Shown in pieces: positions 7,418 through 16,039 of a stretch of 28,963 nucleotides of DNA. This DNA is from Chloroflexota bacterium. Its GTDB lineage: Bacteria; Chloroflexota; UBA6077. Both the position numbers and the translations under genes were made by a program. The stretch's first letter is position 1. Every line of letters begins with the position of its first letter. Location of the stretch: assembly GCA_021806765.1 (NCBI GenBank), contig JAJZQR010000030.1, positions 1 through 28,963 on the forward strand, given 5' to 3'. A model generated the notes under the pieces. That model was given only the letters and a program-made list of their open reading frames with translations, was not told where the DNA came from and ran no database searches.

Positions 7418-8574
7418 GATTCGACTCCGGCTTGCCTGCTGCTGAAGAACTGCCGCAAGGCTGGGTAGACCCCGCTCTTCTCCTCGATGGTGACGCCTAT
7501 GAACTTGGGGTCTTTGATGTTCTGGAAGGCGGACATCAGGGTGCTGAGAGAGCCGTAGCCCCCCTGCCTGATCTCGCCGTAGCCGAACACGTTGCACTTC
7601 TGCAGCATCTCGTGCACCAGGTCGACGCACAGACGGTTATCCGTCTCCCCCCAGTTGTCGCCGTCGGAGAAGTGGAACGGGTAGATGTTCCAGTCGTGCG
7701 GGCTGTACCTTTGCTTGATGATGTCCAGCGCCAATCGGTAGGCGGAGGAGACCTTGGTGCCGCCGCTCTCGCCGAGGGTGAAGAAGGTCTGCTCGTCCAC
7801 CTCCTTGGCTTCGGTATGATGCGTGATGAAGACGATCTGAACCTGGTTGTATTTCCGCCGGAGGAACTTCACCATCCAGAAGTAGAAGCTCCGGCTGATG
7901 TACTTCTCGAACTCCCCCATGGAGCCCGAAACGTCGCGCATGGCGATGATGACCGCGTTGTTCTCGAAGCGAACGTCCTCGGTCCAGGTCTTGAACCGAA
8001 GGTCGTCGTTGTTGATGCCTCCCACCTTCGGCATGCCAGCCTTGGCGTTGCGCCGGATGTTCTCCAGGATCGTCCGCCTCTTGTCGAGACTGGACAACGG
8101 CCCAGTCTTGCGGATGTCGTTGAACCTGATGACGGTGCTCTCGATCTGCTGAGCCTGCTTCTGCTCCAGGTTGGGGAGCGCCAGGTCTTCGAACATCAGA
8201 TCGGCCAGTTCGTCGATGGTGACCTCGGCATCGAAGTAATCCATGCCGGGCTGGTCGCCGGCCCCCTTGCCCTTGCCGGGGCCGGCCTGGCCCGGGACCT
8301 GGCCGATGACGTCCCCCACCTGAGAGTCACCGTTGCCCTGCCCAAGATGATCCTTCCGGTTGGTGTCGTACTTGAAGTGGGGCAGCTCCAGCGAGCGGAT
8401 GGGGACCTTGACCACCTTGTTGCCGTCGGAGGTGACGATGGCCTCCTCGGCAACGATGTCGGCCAGGTTGCTCTTTATGGCTTCCTTCACCTTCTCGTTG
8501 TGGCGGGCCTGGTCGGCCGGCGCCTTGCGATGCAGCGACCAGTCGTGCCTTGAAAGGGATATCGGCCTGTTCAT
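7414..8574 (-). CDS. DUF444 / YeaH-YhbH family protein (VWA-like)
   Basis: A 386-residue protein of the YeaH/YhbH (DUF444) family, partner of PrkA. It contains a metal-ion-dependent adhesion-like motif, DVSGSMG, at 214-220 in a C-terminal von Willebrand A-like half. A Gly/Pro/Lys-rich linker (VPGQAGPGKGKGAGDQPG) separates the N-terminal part. In enterobacteria yeaH is co-expressed with yeaG (prkA) under starvation and general-stress control; the molecular role is unsettled. I prefer ATG 8574 because GGGAG sits 9 nt upstream; the ATG three codons earlier lies directly against that site. It is preceded by prkA with a 142-bp repeat-containing gap and overlaps the SpoVR gene by 4 bp. Confidence 0.95.
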   Translation of the reverse strand: MNRPISLSRHDWSLHRKAPADQARHNEKVKEAIKSNLADIVAEEAIVTSDGNKVVKVPIRSLELPHFKYDTNRKDHLGQGNGDSQVGDVIGQVPGQAGPGKGKGAGDQPGMDYFDAEVTIDELADLMFEDLALPNLEQKQAQQIESTVIRFNDIRKTGPLSSLDKRRTILENIRRNAKAGMPKVGGINNDDLRFKTWTEDVRFENNAVIIAMRDVSGSMGEFEKYISRSFYFWMVKFLRRKYNQVQIVFITHHTEAKEVDEQTFFTLGESGGTKVSSAYRLALDIIKQRYSPHDWNIYPFHFSDGDNWGETDNRLCVDLVHEMLQKCNVFGYGEIRQGGYGSLSTLMSAFQNIKDPKFIGVTIEEKSGVYPALRQFFSSRQAGVES

Positions 8575-8603
8575 GATGTCCATCTCCCTCTTCGGGGAGT
8601 GTT

Positions 8604-8717
8604 AGTCCCTCCAACCAGAGAATAGGGACTAGAGACGGGAGACCGGAGAGCGCCCTTGCGGCCGTTTCCTCCAGTTGCCAGTCGCTAGTCCCCAGTCTCC
8701 AGTTGCTTGTCTCCGGT
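8604..8717. repeat. Repeat-rich spacer between prkA and the DUF444 gene
   Basis: Contains AGTCCCT/AGGGACT (8604-8610 and 8624-8630), GGGACTAG/CTAGTCCC (8625-8632 and 8675-8682), ACCGGAGA/TCTCCGGT (8642-8649 and 8710-8717) and a direct repeat CTCCAGTTGC. The content resembles the dispersed AGTCCCCAGTCTCC-type repeats. It could attenuate or process the prkA-DUF444 message. Confidence 0.6.
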
Positions 8718-10612
8718 TACCGGTTCAGCAGGGTACCCACGTAGTTGAGCAACTCGTTGGCGCAGACGTGGCAGTAGCCCTGCTCCTTGACCAGTCGGTC
8801 CACCACGTCGTTGATCCGCTTCAGCTGCTCGGCGTCCGGCGTCTTCGCGGAGGTGGTGATCTTCACCACGTCGCGCAGATCGGCGAACAGCTTCTTCTCG
8901 ATGGCTTCCTTCAACCGCTCGTGGCTGCGGTAGTCCAACCGCTGGCCGCGGCGAGCCAGGGCGCTGATCCGGATCAGGATCTCCTCCCGGAAGGCCTTCT
9001 TGGCGTTCTCCGTCACCCCGATCTGCTCCTCGACGCTCCGCATCAGCTTCTCGTCGGGCTCGACCTCTTCCTCGGTGATCGGGTCCCGCAACTTGGCCCT
9101 GTTAGCGTAGGCCTCGACGTTGTCCAGGTAGTTGTTGAACAGGGTCTTGGCACTCTCCTCGAAGGAGTACACGAAGGCCTTCTGAACCTCGTTCTTCGCC
9201 ATCTCGTCGTACTCTCTCCGAGTCTCCGAGATCAGGTTCAGGAACTTCTCCTTCTCCTCACGCTTCAGGGAGGTGTGCTGCTCGAAGCCGTCCCGCAGAG
9301 CCCTCAGGGCGTCGATGGGGGATATGCAGGTCACCCCCTCCTGCACCAGGGCGCTGGAGAGCCGGTTGATAACGTACCGAGGCGAGATGCCGTCCATCCC
9401 CTCCCGCTCGGCTTCCTCCTGAAGCTCCCGCACGTCCTTCTGGGAGAAGTCCTCGGTGTCCTCTCCGTCGTACAGCTTGAGCTTCTTCATCAGGCTCATT
9501 CCGGCCTTCTTGGAGGGCTCCAGCCGCGACAGCACCGCGAACATGCTGGCGAGCTTCAGGGTGTTGGGGGCGATGTGGACGTTCCGCAGCCCGCTCTGGC
9601 CGATCAGCTTCTCGTAGATCTTCACCTCATCGGCAATCCGCAGGTTGTAGGGCACCCGGATCAGGATGATGCGGTCCTGCAGCGCCTCGGCCTTCCTGTT
9701 GGCTATGAAGGCGTTGTACTCGTTCTCGTTGGTGTGGCTGATGACCACCTCGTCGGCGTAGATCATCGCGAACCGGCCGGTCTTGATGGATTGCTCCTGG
9801 GAGAGCGTGAGCAGCCCGTACAGGAACTTCTCGTCGCTCTTCAGCATCTCTATGAACTCCATCAACCCACGGTTGGCGATGTTCAACTCTCCGTCGAATC
9901 GGTAGGCCCTCGGATCGCTCTCGCTGCCGTACTCGCCGATGGTGGACAGGTCGATCGATCCGGTCAGCTCGCTGATGTCCTGGCTCTTAGGGTCGCTCGG
10001 TGAGAAAGTCCCGATTCCGGCGCGATGCTTCTCGCTGAAGGCGATCCTCTCGATGACGACCTCCTCCGCCCTTCCGCCGTACTGTTCCCTCAGCATCAGC
10101 TGGCAGTGGGGGCAGAGCTCGCCCTCGATGTAGATGCCTAGATCCCTCTGGATGTCGGGCCTGATGGTATCGGGTATCAGGTGCAGCGGCTCCTCGTGCA
10201 TCGGACAACCCTTGATGGCGTATACCGCGCCCCCGCCCGTGCGAGTGTGTGCCTCCAGCCCCCGCTTCAGCAGTGATACGATGGTGGATTTCCCGCCACC
10301 CACAGGACCCATCAGCAACAGGATCCTCTTCCGGACCTCCAGCCGCTTGCTAGCCGAGTTGAAGTACTCCACCAGCTGGCCCAGAGTCCTGTCCAGTCCG
10401 AAGATCTCTTTGGTGAAGAACCGATACTGCTTGTCGCCCCGTTCATTCTGCTCGGCCCCGGCGGACATAATCATGTTGTATATCCTGGCGTGGGCGAGCT
10501 GGGCGATTTCGGGGCTCTGCTGTACCAGACTCCAGTAGTCGGCAAAGGTACCTTGCCAACTGAGCTTCTCCTCTTCCGCCCGAAACTGCTCCAGTCGCTC
10601 GATCAGATTCAT
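8717..10612 (-). CDS. prkA: PrkA family serine protein kinase / AAA+ protein
   Basis: A 631-residue protein matching PrkA/YeaG in length and order. The N-terminal AAA+ domain has Walker A GPVGGGKST at 102-110. It is followed by the family stretches CPMHEEPLHLIP and CPHCQLMLREQYGG, and by a C-terminal PrkA domain (VFAVLSRLEPSK-like region, then YDGEDTEDF). PrkA has been reported as a Ser kinase and also as an ATP-dependent protease-like AAA+ protein acting in sporulation or starvation. ATG 10612 is preceded by AGGAGG with a 10-nt spacer; the 89 codons upstream in the open frame are rejected. It heads the prkA - DUF444 - SpoVR cluster. No convincing promoter was seen upstream. Confidence 0.96.
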   Translation of the reverse strand: MNLIERLEQFRAEEEKLSWQGTFADYWSLVQQSPEIAQLAHARIYNMIMSAGAEQNERGDKQYRFFTKEIFGLDRTLGQLVEYFNSASKRLEVRKRILLLMGPVGGGKSTIVSLLKRGLEAHTRTGGGAVYAIKGCPMHEEPLHLIPDTIRPDIQRDLGIYIEGELCPHCQLMLREQYGGRAEEVVIERIAFSEKHRAGIGTFSPSDPKSQDISELTGSIDLSTIGEYGSESDPRAYRFDGELNIANRGLMEFIEMLKSDEKFLYGLLTLSQEQSIKTGRFAMIYADEVVISHTNENEYNAFIANRKAEALQDRIILIRVPYNLRIADEVKIYEKLIGQSGLRNVHIAPNTLKLASMFAVLSRLEPSKKAGMSLMKKLKLYDGEDTEDFSQKDVRELQEEAEREGMDGISPRYVINRLSSALVQEGVTCISPIDALRALRDGFEQHTSLKREEKEKFLNLISETRREYDEMAKNEVQKAFVYSFEESAKTLFNNYLDNVEAYANRAKLRDPITEEEVEPDEKLMRSVEEQIGVTENAKKAFREEILIRISALARRGQRLDYRSHERLKEAIEKKLFADLRDVVKITTSAKTPDAEQLKRINDVVDRLVKEQGYCHVCANELLNYVGTLLNR

Positions 10613-11030
10613 TTGCCTGTTGCCTCCTCTGCAGTCGGCTTCATGGGTTTCGGTTCTTGCCCCCATTTCTGGAGACACTGCAGGGCGGGCCCAGCCACAG
10701 AACCGTTGCGCCAGGCACCCACGCACTTGCGACCGCCCCAGCTCTGGAACAAAAACGGGCCGCGCAACCGCCACCGAATAGAGTCGAGGTCGATGCCAGC
10801 CCTTTTCTTCTAGCGCGTTGTGCTGCTCAAGTATGAGATTTGCCGATGGGCCCTCCGCGTGCCTTGCCGCTGCAGTCAAAGGCCCGGCGGAAGATCAGGG
10901 GCTGCCGTAGCCTCAGCCACCGCTGCAACCGTGCCGGACTTGATCCGCTCGACCGCTTCCGCGTCGCTGCGGTTCACTGCGGAGGGGGCTAATGCAGAAG
11001 GCATGCCATTCGGACGAACGAGGCGAGAGG
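10613..11030. other. Intergenic stretch without a supported gene
   Basis: This 418-bp gap between the GT39-type gene stop and prkA should hold the prkA promoter. I found no good -35/-10 pair, no sigma-54 -24/-12 element, no RNA gene and no strong hairpin. Open frames here lack ribosome sites and recognisable protein content. Confidence 0.5.
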
Positions 11031-12401
11031 CTAGGGAAGTGAGGTCCGCATCTTGTGCCAGTCGGTGACGGTGAAGCCCCGCTCACCTCGCGCCGCGCGC
11101 TCCATCTGCAGCTGCTGCCACCGGCCAAACTCCGAGTACTCCACGGCCGGTTGTCTCGCCTGGGCCGTTTCCGGTCTCTGAGCCCAGTCGAAGTACCACC
11201 AGAGGTTGTGCACCGCCAGAGCCACCACCAGGACCACGAGCACGGGGAGGAGCCGGCGGCTCCTGGCCGCCCCTACCAGAGACTGGAGGGTCACGGCGAC
11301 GAACAGGTAGAAGACCGGCACCACGACGACGGCGCGGCCGGTATCAGGGGTGCCGATGCTCAGCAGCTGGGTCAAGAAGAGAGGTACCGCCAACAGGAGG
11401 TACCAGGTCAGGGTCGCGCGCAGCGCGGCCAGACCGAGGAACAGGCCGGCCACGTAGAGAGCGCCGGTGGCGTAATCCAACGGCGGCTGGCCCTCGGGGG
11501 TGTAGCGGGGGGTGTGAAACATCTCTCCATCCAGCAGCAGGAACCCGCGCGCCACCCGCTCTGCCTGCAGCACCAGCAGCCGAACCGGGTCCGTCTCGCC
11601 CAGATAGGGTTGCCGCTGGTGAAAGATGGAAACCGAATCCACCCTGGTGTTGGAGTAGTCCCAGTTGGCCAGGATCTGGATCCCCTGGGGGAGGAAGAGC
11701 AGGGTAGCCACGCCCCCCATCAGGAGGTAACCGGCCAGGGTAGAGCGCCAGTGGTGCCGGTGGAGGAGGAGCCCCATGGGCAGGAACAGCAGGATAGCCA
11801 CCACCATGGCCCTGCCGGAATAGTAGCCGTAGAGGGTGAGGCCGAGCCCCACCCCCGCCAGGACGTACAGGTACCACTTCTGGCGGTCCAGCGCCTCCAG
11901 CAGCAACCAGAGGGTCCACAATCCGAAGAGCACCACGTGGATGTTGGACCAGGCGGTCCGGGAGAAGTTGAGATACCAGAGGCCGGTGGCCAGCAGCAGC
12001 GTCGCCAGGAGCGCCGGCAGGGGTCTCACCACCCGCCGTGAGAGCAGGTAGAAGGGGAAAAGAGCGAGGGTGCTGGTGGCCACGACGGCCATCCTCATCC
12101 CGACCACCGAGAGTCCGAACAGACGGACGAAGGCGGCCATCAGATGGACGTTGAGGGCCGGCAGCTGGGTCCAGTCGAAGCCGATCAACCCCGGACCGGT
12201 GCCGGCGAGGACGTGGTACACGTCCACCATGTTGTCGGCCTCATCGGGCATGACGTTGCTGGGCACCCGATCCAGCAGCACCAGGCGGGCAGCCAGGGCA
12301 ACGCCCACCACCAGGACGAGCGGGATCAGCTCACCCGCCTCGATCCCTTCCGTGGTCGCCTCCCCCTTGGAGGGGGATAGCCAGCTGCTGGCGATCTTCA
12401 C
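11031..12401 (-). CDS. GT39/ArnT-like polytopic membrane glycosyltransferase
   Basis: A 456-residue protein with roughly ten hydrophobic segments. It has the early extracytoplasmic acidic motif MPDEADN that follows the first helix in GT39/PMT-type enzymes. These transfer sugars from polyprenyl-phosphate donors to lipids or proteins on the outer membrane face; donor and acceptor here are unknown. Other family-like stretches are YLLSRRVVRPLPALLATLLLA and FSRTAWSNIHVVLFGLW. The frame begins with GTG at 12401, overlapping the mnmG stop by 4 bp. The first 25 or so residues are polar and come from repeat-like DNA (TCCCCCT/AGGGGGA hairpin at 12361-12377), so the true start could be further in. The polar C-terminal segment (about 385-456) is probably extracytoplasmic. 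Confidence 0.8.
   Translation of the reverse strand: MKIASSWLSPSKGEATTEGIEAGELIPLVLVVGVALAARLVLLDRVPSNVMPDEADNMVDVYHVLAGTGPGLIGFDWTQLPALNVHLMAAFVRLFGLSVVGMRMAVVATSTLALFPFYLLSRRVVRPLPALLATLLLATGLWYLNFSRTAWSNIHVVLFGLWTLWLLLEALDRQKWYLYVLAGVGLGLTLYGYYSGRAMVVAILLFLPMGLLLHRHHWRSTLAGYLLMGGVATLLFLPQGIQILANWDYSNTRVDSVSIFHQRQPYLGETDPVRLLVLQAERVARGFLLLDGEMFHTPRYTPEGQPPLDYATGALYVAGLFLGLAALRATLTWYLLLAVPLFLTQLLSIGTPDTGRAVVVVPVFYLFVAVTLQSLVGAARSRRLLPVLVVLVVALAVHNLWWYFDWAQRPETAQARQPAVEYSEFGRWQQLQMERAARGERGFTVTDWHKMRTSLP
12361..12377. repeat. Short hairpin repeat inside the start of the GT39-type gene
   Basis: TCCCCCT (12361-12367) and AGGGGGA (12371-12377) pair around a 3-nt loop, in or just before the 5' coding end of the gene. 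It abuts the larger palindromic element at the end of mnmG. Confidence 0.6.
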
Positions 12402-14545
12402 AGCACACCCTCACCCCGTGGATCCGCCCTCTGGCCGGTCCACACCGCTCTCGAAGGGTGAGAAGACGGCGGCTCTCCCTCCGGCCCCGGGAGAGCGTCG
12501 GGGTGAGGGTGATGTTCGCGCCGCCTCTTCTCCAGCGCCACCAACAGCACCGCCACGTCGGCGGGGGTCACCCCGCTGATCCTGGAAGCCATCCCCACGG
12601 TCGCGGGCTGGAAGCGGGCCAGCTTCTCCCGAGCCTCTAGGCGCAGACCGGCCACCCCATCGTAATCCAGGCTCCCCGGAATCGATAGCTGCTCCAGCTT
12701 CGCCGATCGCTCGACCTGAGCCTCCTGTTTGCGGATGTAGGCGTCGTAGCGGAGCCGCACCTCCACCTGCTCGACCACCCCCTGGTCCTCCTCACCCGCC
12801 CCGCCCAGGGCCTGGGAGAGAACCCGATAGTCCATCTCGGGACGGCAGAGCAGGGCGCCGGCAGCCATCTCCTTGGAGAGGGGCTCGATCCCGAGCCGCT
12901 CCAACCGCCGGTTGAACTCCAGGGAGGGCGCGAGCCACGTCCTGCCGAGTCTCTCCGTCTCGCGCCTCACCCGCTCGTACTTCTCCAGGGTGGTCTGGTG
13001 CCGCGCTTCGTCCACGAGACCCAGCCGGTAGCCGAGGGGGGTCAGCCGCTCGTCCGCGTTGTCCTGCCGCAGCAGCAACCGGTGCTCGGCCCGAGAGGTG
13101 AGCAGCCGGTATGGCTCCAGGATCTCCCGGGTGACCAGGTCGTCCACCATGACGCCGATGTAGGCCTGGGATCGATCCAGCAGGAAGGGCGGCCGGCCGG
13201 CCACCGCCAGGGCGGCGTTGATTCCCGCCAGGATCCCCTGGCCGGCCGCCTCCTCGTAGCCCGATGTCCCGTTGATCTGGCCCGCCGTAAAGAGCCCGGC
13301 CACCCTCTTGGTCTCCAGCCAGGCCGTGATCTGGCTGGGCGGCAGGTAGTCGTATTCGATGGCGTATCCCACCCGCGTGATCTCGACCCCGGCCAGGGCA
13401 GGGATCGCCCTCAACATCGCTATCTGCACGTCCTCGGGAAGGCTGGTGTTGGCTCCCTGGACGTAGACCTCCCCCGTCTCCCATCCCTCGGGCTCCAGGA
13501 ACAGCTGATGGCGCTCCTTGTGGGGGAAGCGCACGATCTTGTCCTCCAGGGAGGGGCAGTAACGGGGTCCCGTTCCCTGGATCAACCCGTTGAACAGGGG
13601 AGCCCGATGGAGATTGGCCCGAATCGCCTGGTGAGCCTCCTCGGTGGTGTAGACGAGGTAGCAGGGCAACTGGGGCCTCCAGGGAGTCGCATCTCCCCGA
13701 GGGTAGGCCGGATGGGGCTCGGGGAAGGGCTGCCGGTCCGCGTCCAAAGTGGGCCAGAAGCTGAAGTGCAGGGGGGTAGGACTCCCCTGCACCAGCTCCG
13801 TCTTGGAGAAGTCTATGGTGCGCACGTCAACCCGAGGCGGGGTGCCCGTCTTCAGCCGCCCCAGCTCGAAGCCCAGCTCTCGGAGGCTGAGGGGCAGCTC
13901 CGTGGCGGCTGCCTCGCCCGACCGCCCCGCCGTGTAAGCCACCTCGCCCACGATCACCCGCCCGGCCAGGGAGGTGCCGGTAGTGAGCACCACCGTCTTG
14001 GCCAGGTATCGATGCCCCAGGTCGGTGACCACGCCCCGAATCCGGAGCCGCTGGCTGCTGAGCCGCGCGACGAAGGGCTGAGGACTGAGGGCTCGGGACT
14101 GAGCCGCTCCGAGGAGATCCTCGGTCCCGGGTCCTGAGTCCTCAGTCCTGGATACGGGCTCGACCAGCAGGCCGGCCACCATGCCCTGCTTCAGATCCAG
14201 CCCCGATTGGCGCTCCAGGGCGCGCTTCATTCGAAGACGGTAGGCAGCCTTGTCGGACTGGGCGCGGAGGGCCTGAACGGCGGGCCCCTTGCCCGTGTTC
14301 AGGGTGCGAATGTGGAGGAATGTGTCGTCGATGGCCCTCGCCATCTCGCCGCCCAGGGCGTCGATCTCCCGCACCAGGTTGCCCTTGGCCGGGCCACCGA
14401 TGGAGGGGTTGCACGGCATCAAGCCGATGGTATCCAGGTTCATGGTGAGCACGAGGGTGCGACACCCCATGCGCGCCGCCGCCAGGGCAGCCTCGCAGCC
14501 GGCGTGTCCCGCTCCCACCACTATGACGTCGTAGCGCTCTTCCAT
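12398..14545 (-). CDS. mnmG: tRNA uridine-5-carboxymethylaminomethyl modification enzyme MnmG (GidA)
   Basis: The FAD protein that with MnmE installs the cmnm5 group on U34 of certain tRNAs. Dinucleotide-binding GAGHAGCEAA is at the N terminus. MPCNPSIGGPAKG, TLNTGKGPAV, VLTTGTSLAG, LKTGTPPR, GQINGTSGYEEAAGQG and RAEHRLLLRQDNAD are clear family motifs. At 715 residues it is about 85-95 longer than usual, and two segments explain this. Residues about 131-164 are an insert encoded by an AGGACTGAGG repeat hairpin. The last 40 residues (after VLLVALEKRR) are encoded by a CCCTCACCCC palindrome. I chose ATG 14545; the TTG six codons upstream has no ribosome site. The stop overlaps the GT39-type GTG. 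No mnmE is in the window. Confidence 0.95.
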   Translation of the reverse strand: MEERYDVIVVGAGHAGCEAALAAARMGCRTLVLTMNLDTIGLMPCNPSIGGPAKGNLVREIDALGGEMARAIDDTFLHIRTLNTGKGPAVQALRAQSDKAAYRLRMKRALERQSGLDLKQGMVAGLLVEPVSRTEDSGPGTEDLLGAAQSRALSPQPFVARLSSQRLRIRGVVTDLGHRYLAKTVVLTTGTSLAGRVIVGEVAYTAGRSGEAAATELPLSLRELGFELGRLKTGTPPRVDVRTIDFSKTELVQGSPTPLHFSFWPTLDADRQPFPEPHPAYPRGDATPWRPQLPCYLVYTTEEAHQAIRANLHRAPLFNGLIQGTGPRYCPSLEDKIVRFPHKERHQLFLEPEGWETGEVYVQGANTSLPEDVQIAMLRAIPALAGVEITRVGYAIEYDYLPPSQITAWLETKRVAGLFTAGQINGTSGYEEAAGQGILAGINAALAVAGRPPFLLDRSQAYIGVMVDDLVTREILEPYRLLTSRAEHRLLLRQDNADERLTPLGYRLGLVDEARHQTTLEKYERVRRETERLGRTWLAPSLEFNRRLERLGIEPLSKEMAAGALLCRPEMDYRVLSQALGGAGEEDQGVVEQVEVRLRYDAYIRKQEAQVERSAKLEQLSIPGSLDYDGVAGLRLEAREKLARFQPATVGMASRISGVTPADVAVLLVALEKRRREHHPHPDALPGPEGEPPSSHPSRAVWTGQRADPRGEGVL
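12407..12510. repeat. Compound palindrome forming the 3' end of mnmG
   Basis: Outer arms ACCCTCACCCCG (12407-12418) and CGGGGTGAGGGT (12499-12510), inner arms GCTCTCCC (12472-12479) and GGGAGAGC (12489-12496). The architecture matches the elements at 3348-3412 and 26176-26255. It encodes most of the atypical 40-residue tail of MnmG (HPHPDALPGPEGE and following). Confidence 0.85.
14081..14149. repeat. Inverted repeat inserted in frame in mnmG
   Basis: Arms AGGACTGAGGGCTCGGGAC (14081-14099) and its near reverse complement (14131-14149) differ at two positions, both compatible with G-U pairing in RNA. Inside is a second hairpin, CCGAGGA/TCCTCGG (14109-14124). The insert lies at a beta-turn region between GLLVEPV and RIRGVVTDLG of MnmG. 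Confidence 0.85.
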
Positions 14546-14626
14546 GTCCCTTGAGTCTACCAAGGTTGCAGCGCGGCGGCAAACCGTGGCAGACGACGGC
14601 TCATCGCGGAAAAGCGTGAAACCGCT

Positions 14627-16039
14627 TCACCCCATCACATTCGACAAGATCACGGCGCCCGGCAGGTAGACCACGAAAGAGATCATGCTCAGCCTCGCCA
14701 GCAGGCTGGTGGGCACTATCGAGGCCCCCAGGGCTGTGGCCACCAGCAGCGGCACCGTTATGTCGAAGGTGTAGCGCGGGCCGTAGGTCATCCAGCCGGT
14801 TCCCATGAGCACCAGGGCCGGTACCAGGCCGACACCACAGGACAGGGCGAGAGCCCAGCCGTGTGACCTGAACCACCTGAACGTGCCCCAGACAGCCAGC
14901 AGGAAGACCGGGCTCATGAGGAAAAGGCTGCCACCCATCCAGAGGTCGGCTGCCGGCTGAATCTCGAACAGACTCAGGAGGGGAAAGGCCACGAAGTTGT
15001 AGAACAGGTTCGTTGGCAAATAGTGGAGGTTGAAGGCACCATAGCTCTGGAAGTCCGGTAGGAAGCGCTCGGCCATCTGGTGGTAGGCCAGTCCATATTC
15101 GAGGGGGTTGCCAAAGCGAAGATAGTTGTAACCGCCCTGCAGCATCGCGGCTACGGCCACGGGGGCAAGTCCCGCCAGAGAGATCCTGATGATGGCGAGA
15201 CGGTCGGAACGGTCGCGGCTGACCCACAGATACCAGGCGGCCCAGCCGGCAGCCAGAAGAGTGCTGTTTCTGGTCAAGAAAGCTCCGCCGACCAGCGCCC
15301 CCGCCGCCAGAGGGGCCCACCGCCTTGGCAGCCGTAGGGCCGCCAGGTAGGCGGAGCATAGCAAAGCGAAGCCAACGAGTAGAGCGGTGTTCCACACTCG
15401 CCCATATGGAGCCAGAGCCACATGGACCGTACCCAAGGCGAAAAAAGCGGTCAGCCAGGCCCGCTTCTCCAGTGGTAGATTGGCCACCCGGCGAGCATCC
15501 AACGCCCTCAACAGCAAAGAGACCAGGGCAACGTTGAGTCCCGCCACGAGCAACGTGACCAGGGTATCGCTCACGCCTTTGCCGAAAGCCGCCACCAACG
15601 GCAAGAACAACAGGGAGGGAAAGGGCGGCCAGTACAGATAGTAGTGACCCTGATACAGGCTCAGGTCGTGAGTACTGGGGGGTACATCTACCAGGGTTAG
15701 CTGGCTATGAAGGAGGGCATCCGCGAGATAGACGAAGTAAGGATTCTGGGTCTGGCCGAGGCCGTAAGGACCGAAGAGAACGGCCAGGAGAAGGTAGACG
15801 ACAGTGGAGGCCGTGGCCGACCAGGCCGGCGAGCTCCATACCGCCAGGGCAAAGCTCTGCAGGTCGACGGGCGCGGACGACAGATCTCTTCCCTTTCCCC
15901 TGGCTGGGGAGGCATCGAGGATTGAGGTCACAGGGTGTCCACCTCGCGAGAGCAGGGTGAAGACCCAGGCGGCCCTCGCGGCCATCGCCAGACGTCGAAC
16001 GTCTTGACCGGCAGAGGTGCCGGCAGTCGAAGGGATCAT
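14627..16039 (-). CDS. Polytopic membrane protein, GT39-like glycosyltransferase
   Basis: A 470-residue protein with about ten membrane segments. After the first helix (TVVYLLLAVLFGPYGL) comes NPYFVYLADALLHSQLTL and then LYQGHYYLYWPPFPSLLFLP, an arrangement seen in GT39/PMT_2-like glycosyltransferases that use lipid-linked sugars. Later segments include GGAFLTRNSTLLAAGWAAWY and a GPRYTFDITVPLL region. The ATG at 16039 overlaps the TGA of the short GT87 gene (ATGA), so the two are probably translationally coupled. The open frame upstream of it is a shadow of that gene. The first 60 or so residues are polar and could be partly repeat-derived, so an internal start such as MAARAAW is possible. 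It ends the glycosyltransferase cluster that starts at 19463. Confidence 0.75.
   Translation of the reverse strand: MIPSTAGTSAGQDVRRLAMAARAAWVFTLLSRGGHPVTSILDASPARGKGRDLSSAPVDLQSFALAVWSSPAWSATASTVVYLLLAVLFGPYGLGQTQNPYFVYLADALLHSQLTLVDVPPSTHDLSLYQGHYYLYWPPFPSLLFLPLVAAFGKGVSDTLVTLLVAGLNVALVSLLLRALDARRVANLPLEKRAWLTAFFALGTVHVALAPYGRVWNTALLVGFALLCSAYLAALRLPRRWAPLAAGALVGGAFLTRNSTLLAAGWAAWYLWVSRDRSDRLAIIRISLAGLAPVAVAAMLQGGYNYLRFGNPLEYGLAYHQMAERFLPDFQSYGAFNLHYLPTNLFYNFVAFPLLSLFEIQPAADLWMGGSLFLMSPVFLLAVWGTFRWFRSHGWALALSCGVGLVPALVLMGTGWMTYGPRYTFDITVPLLVATALGASIVPTSLLARLSMISFVVYLPGAVILSNVMG

Noticed and set aside
7418..7630. 71-codon extension of the SpoVR gene
   Set aside because: It is an out-of-frame reading of the DUF444 coding sequence; ATG 7417 with the ATGA overlap is better.
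10613..10879. 89-codon extension of prkA
   Set aside because: No ribosome site or family similarity; AGGAGG precedes ATG 10612 and gives the standard PrkA length.
10613..11030. Sigma-54 or housekeeping promoter for prkA
   Set aside because: No spacing-correct GG/GC -24/-12 pair or -35/-10 pair was found by reading the minus strand.
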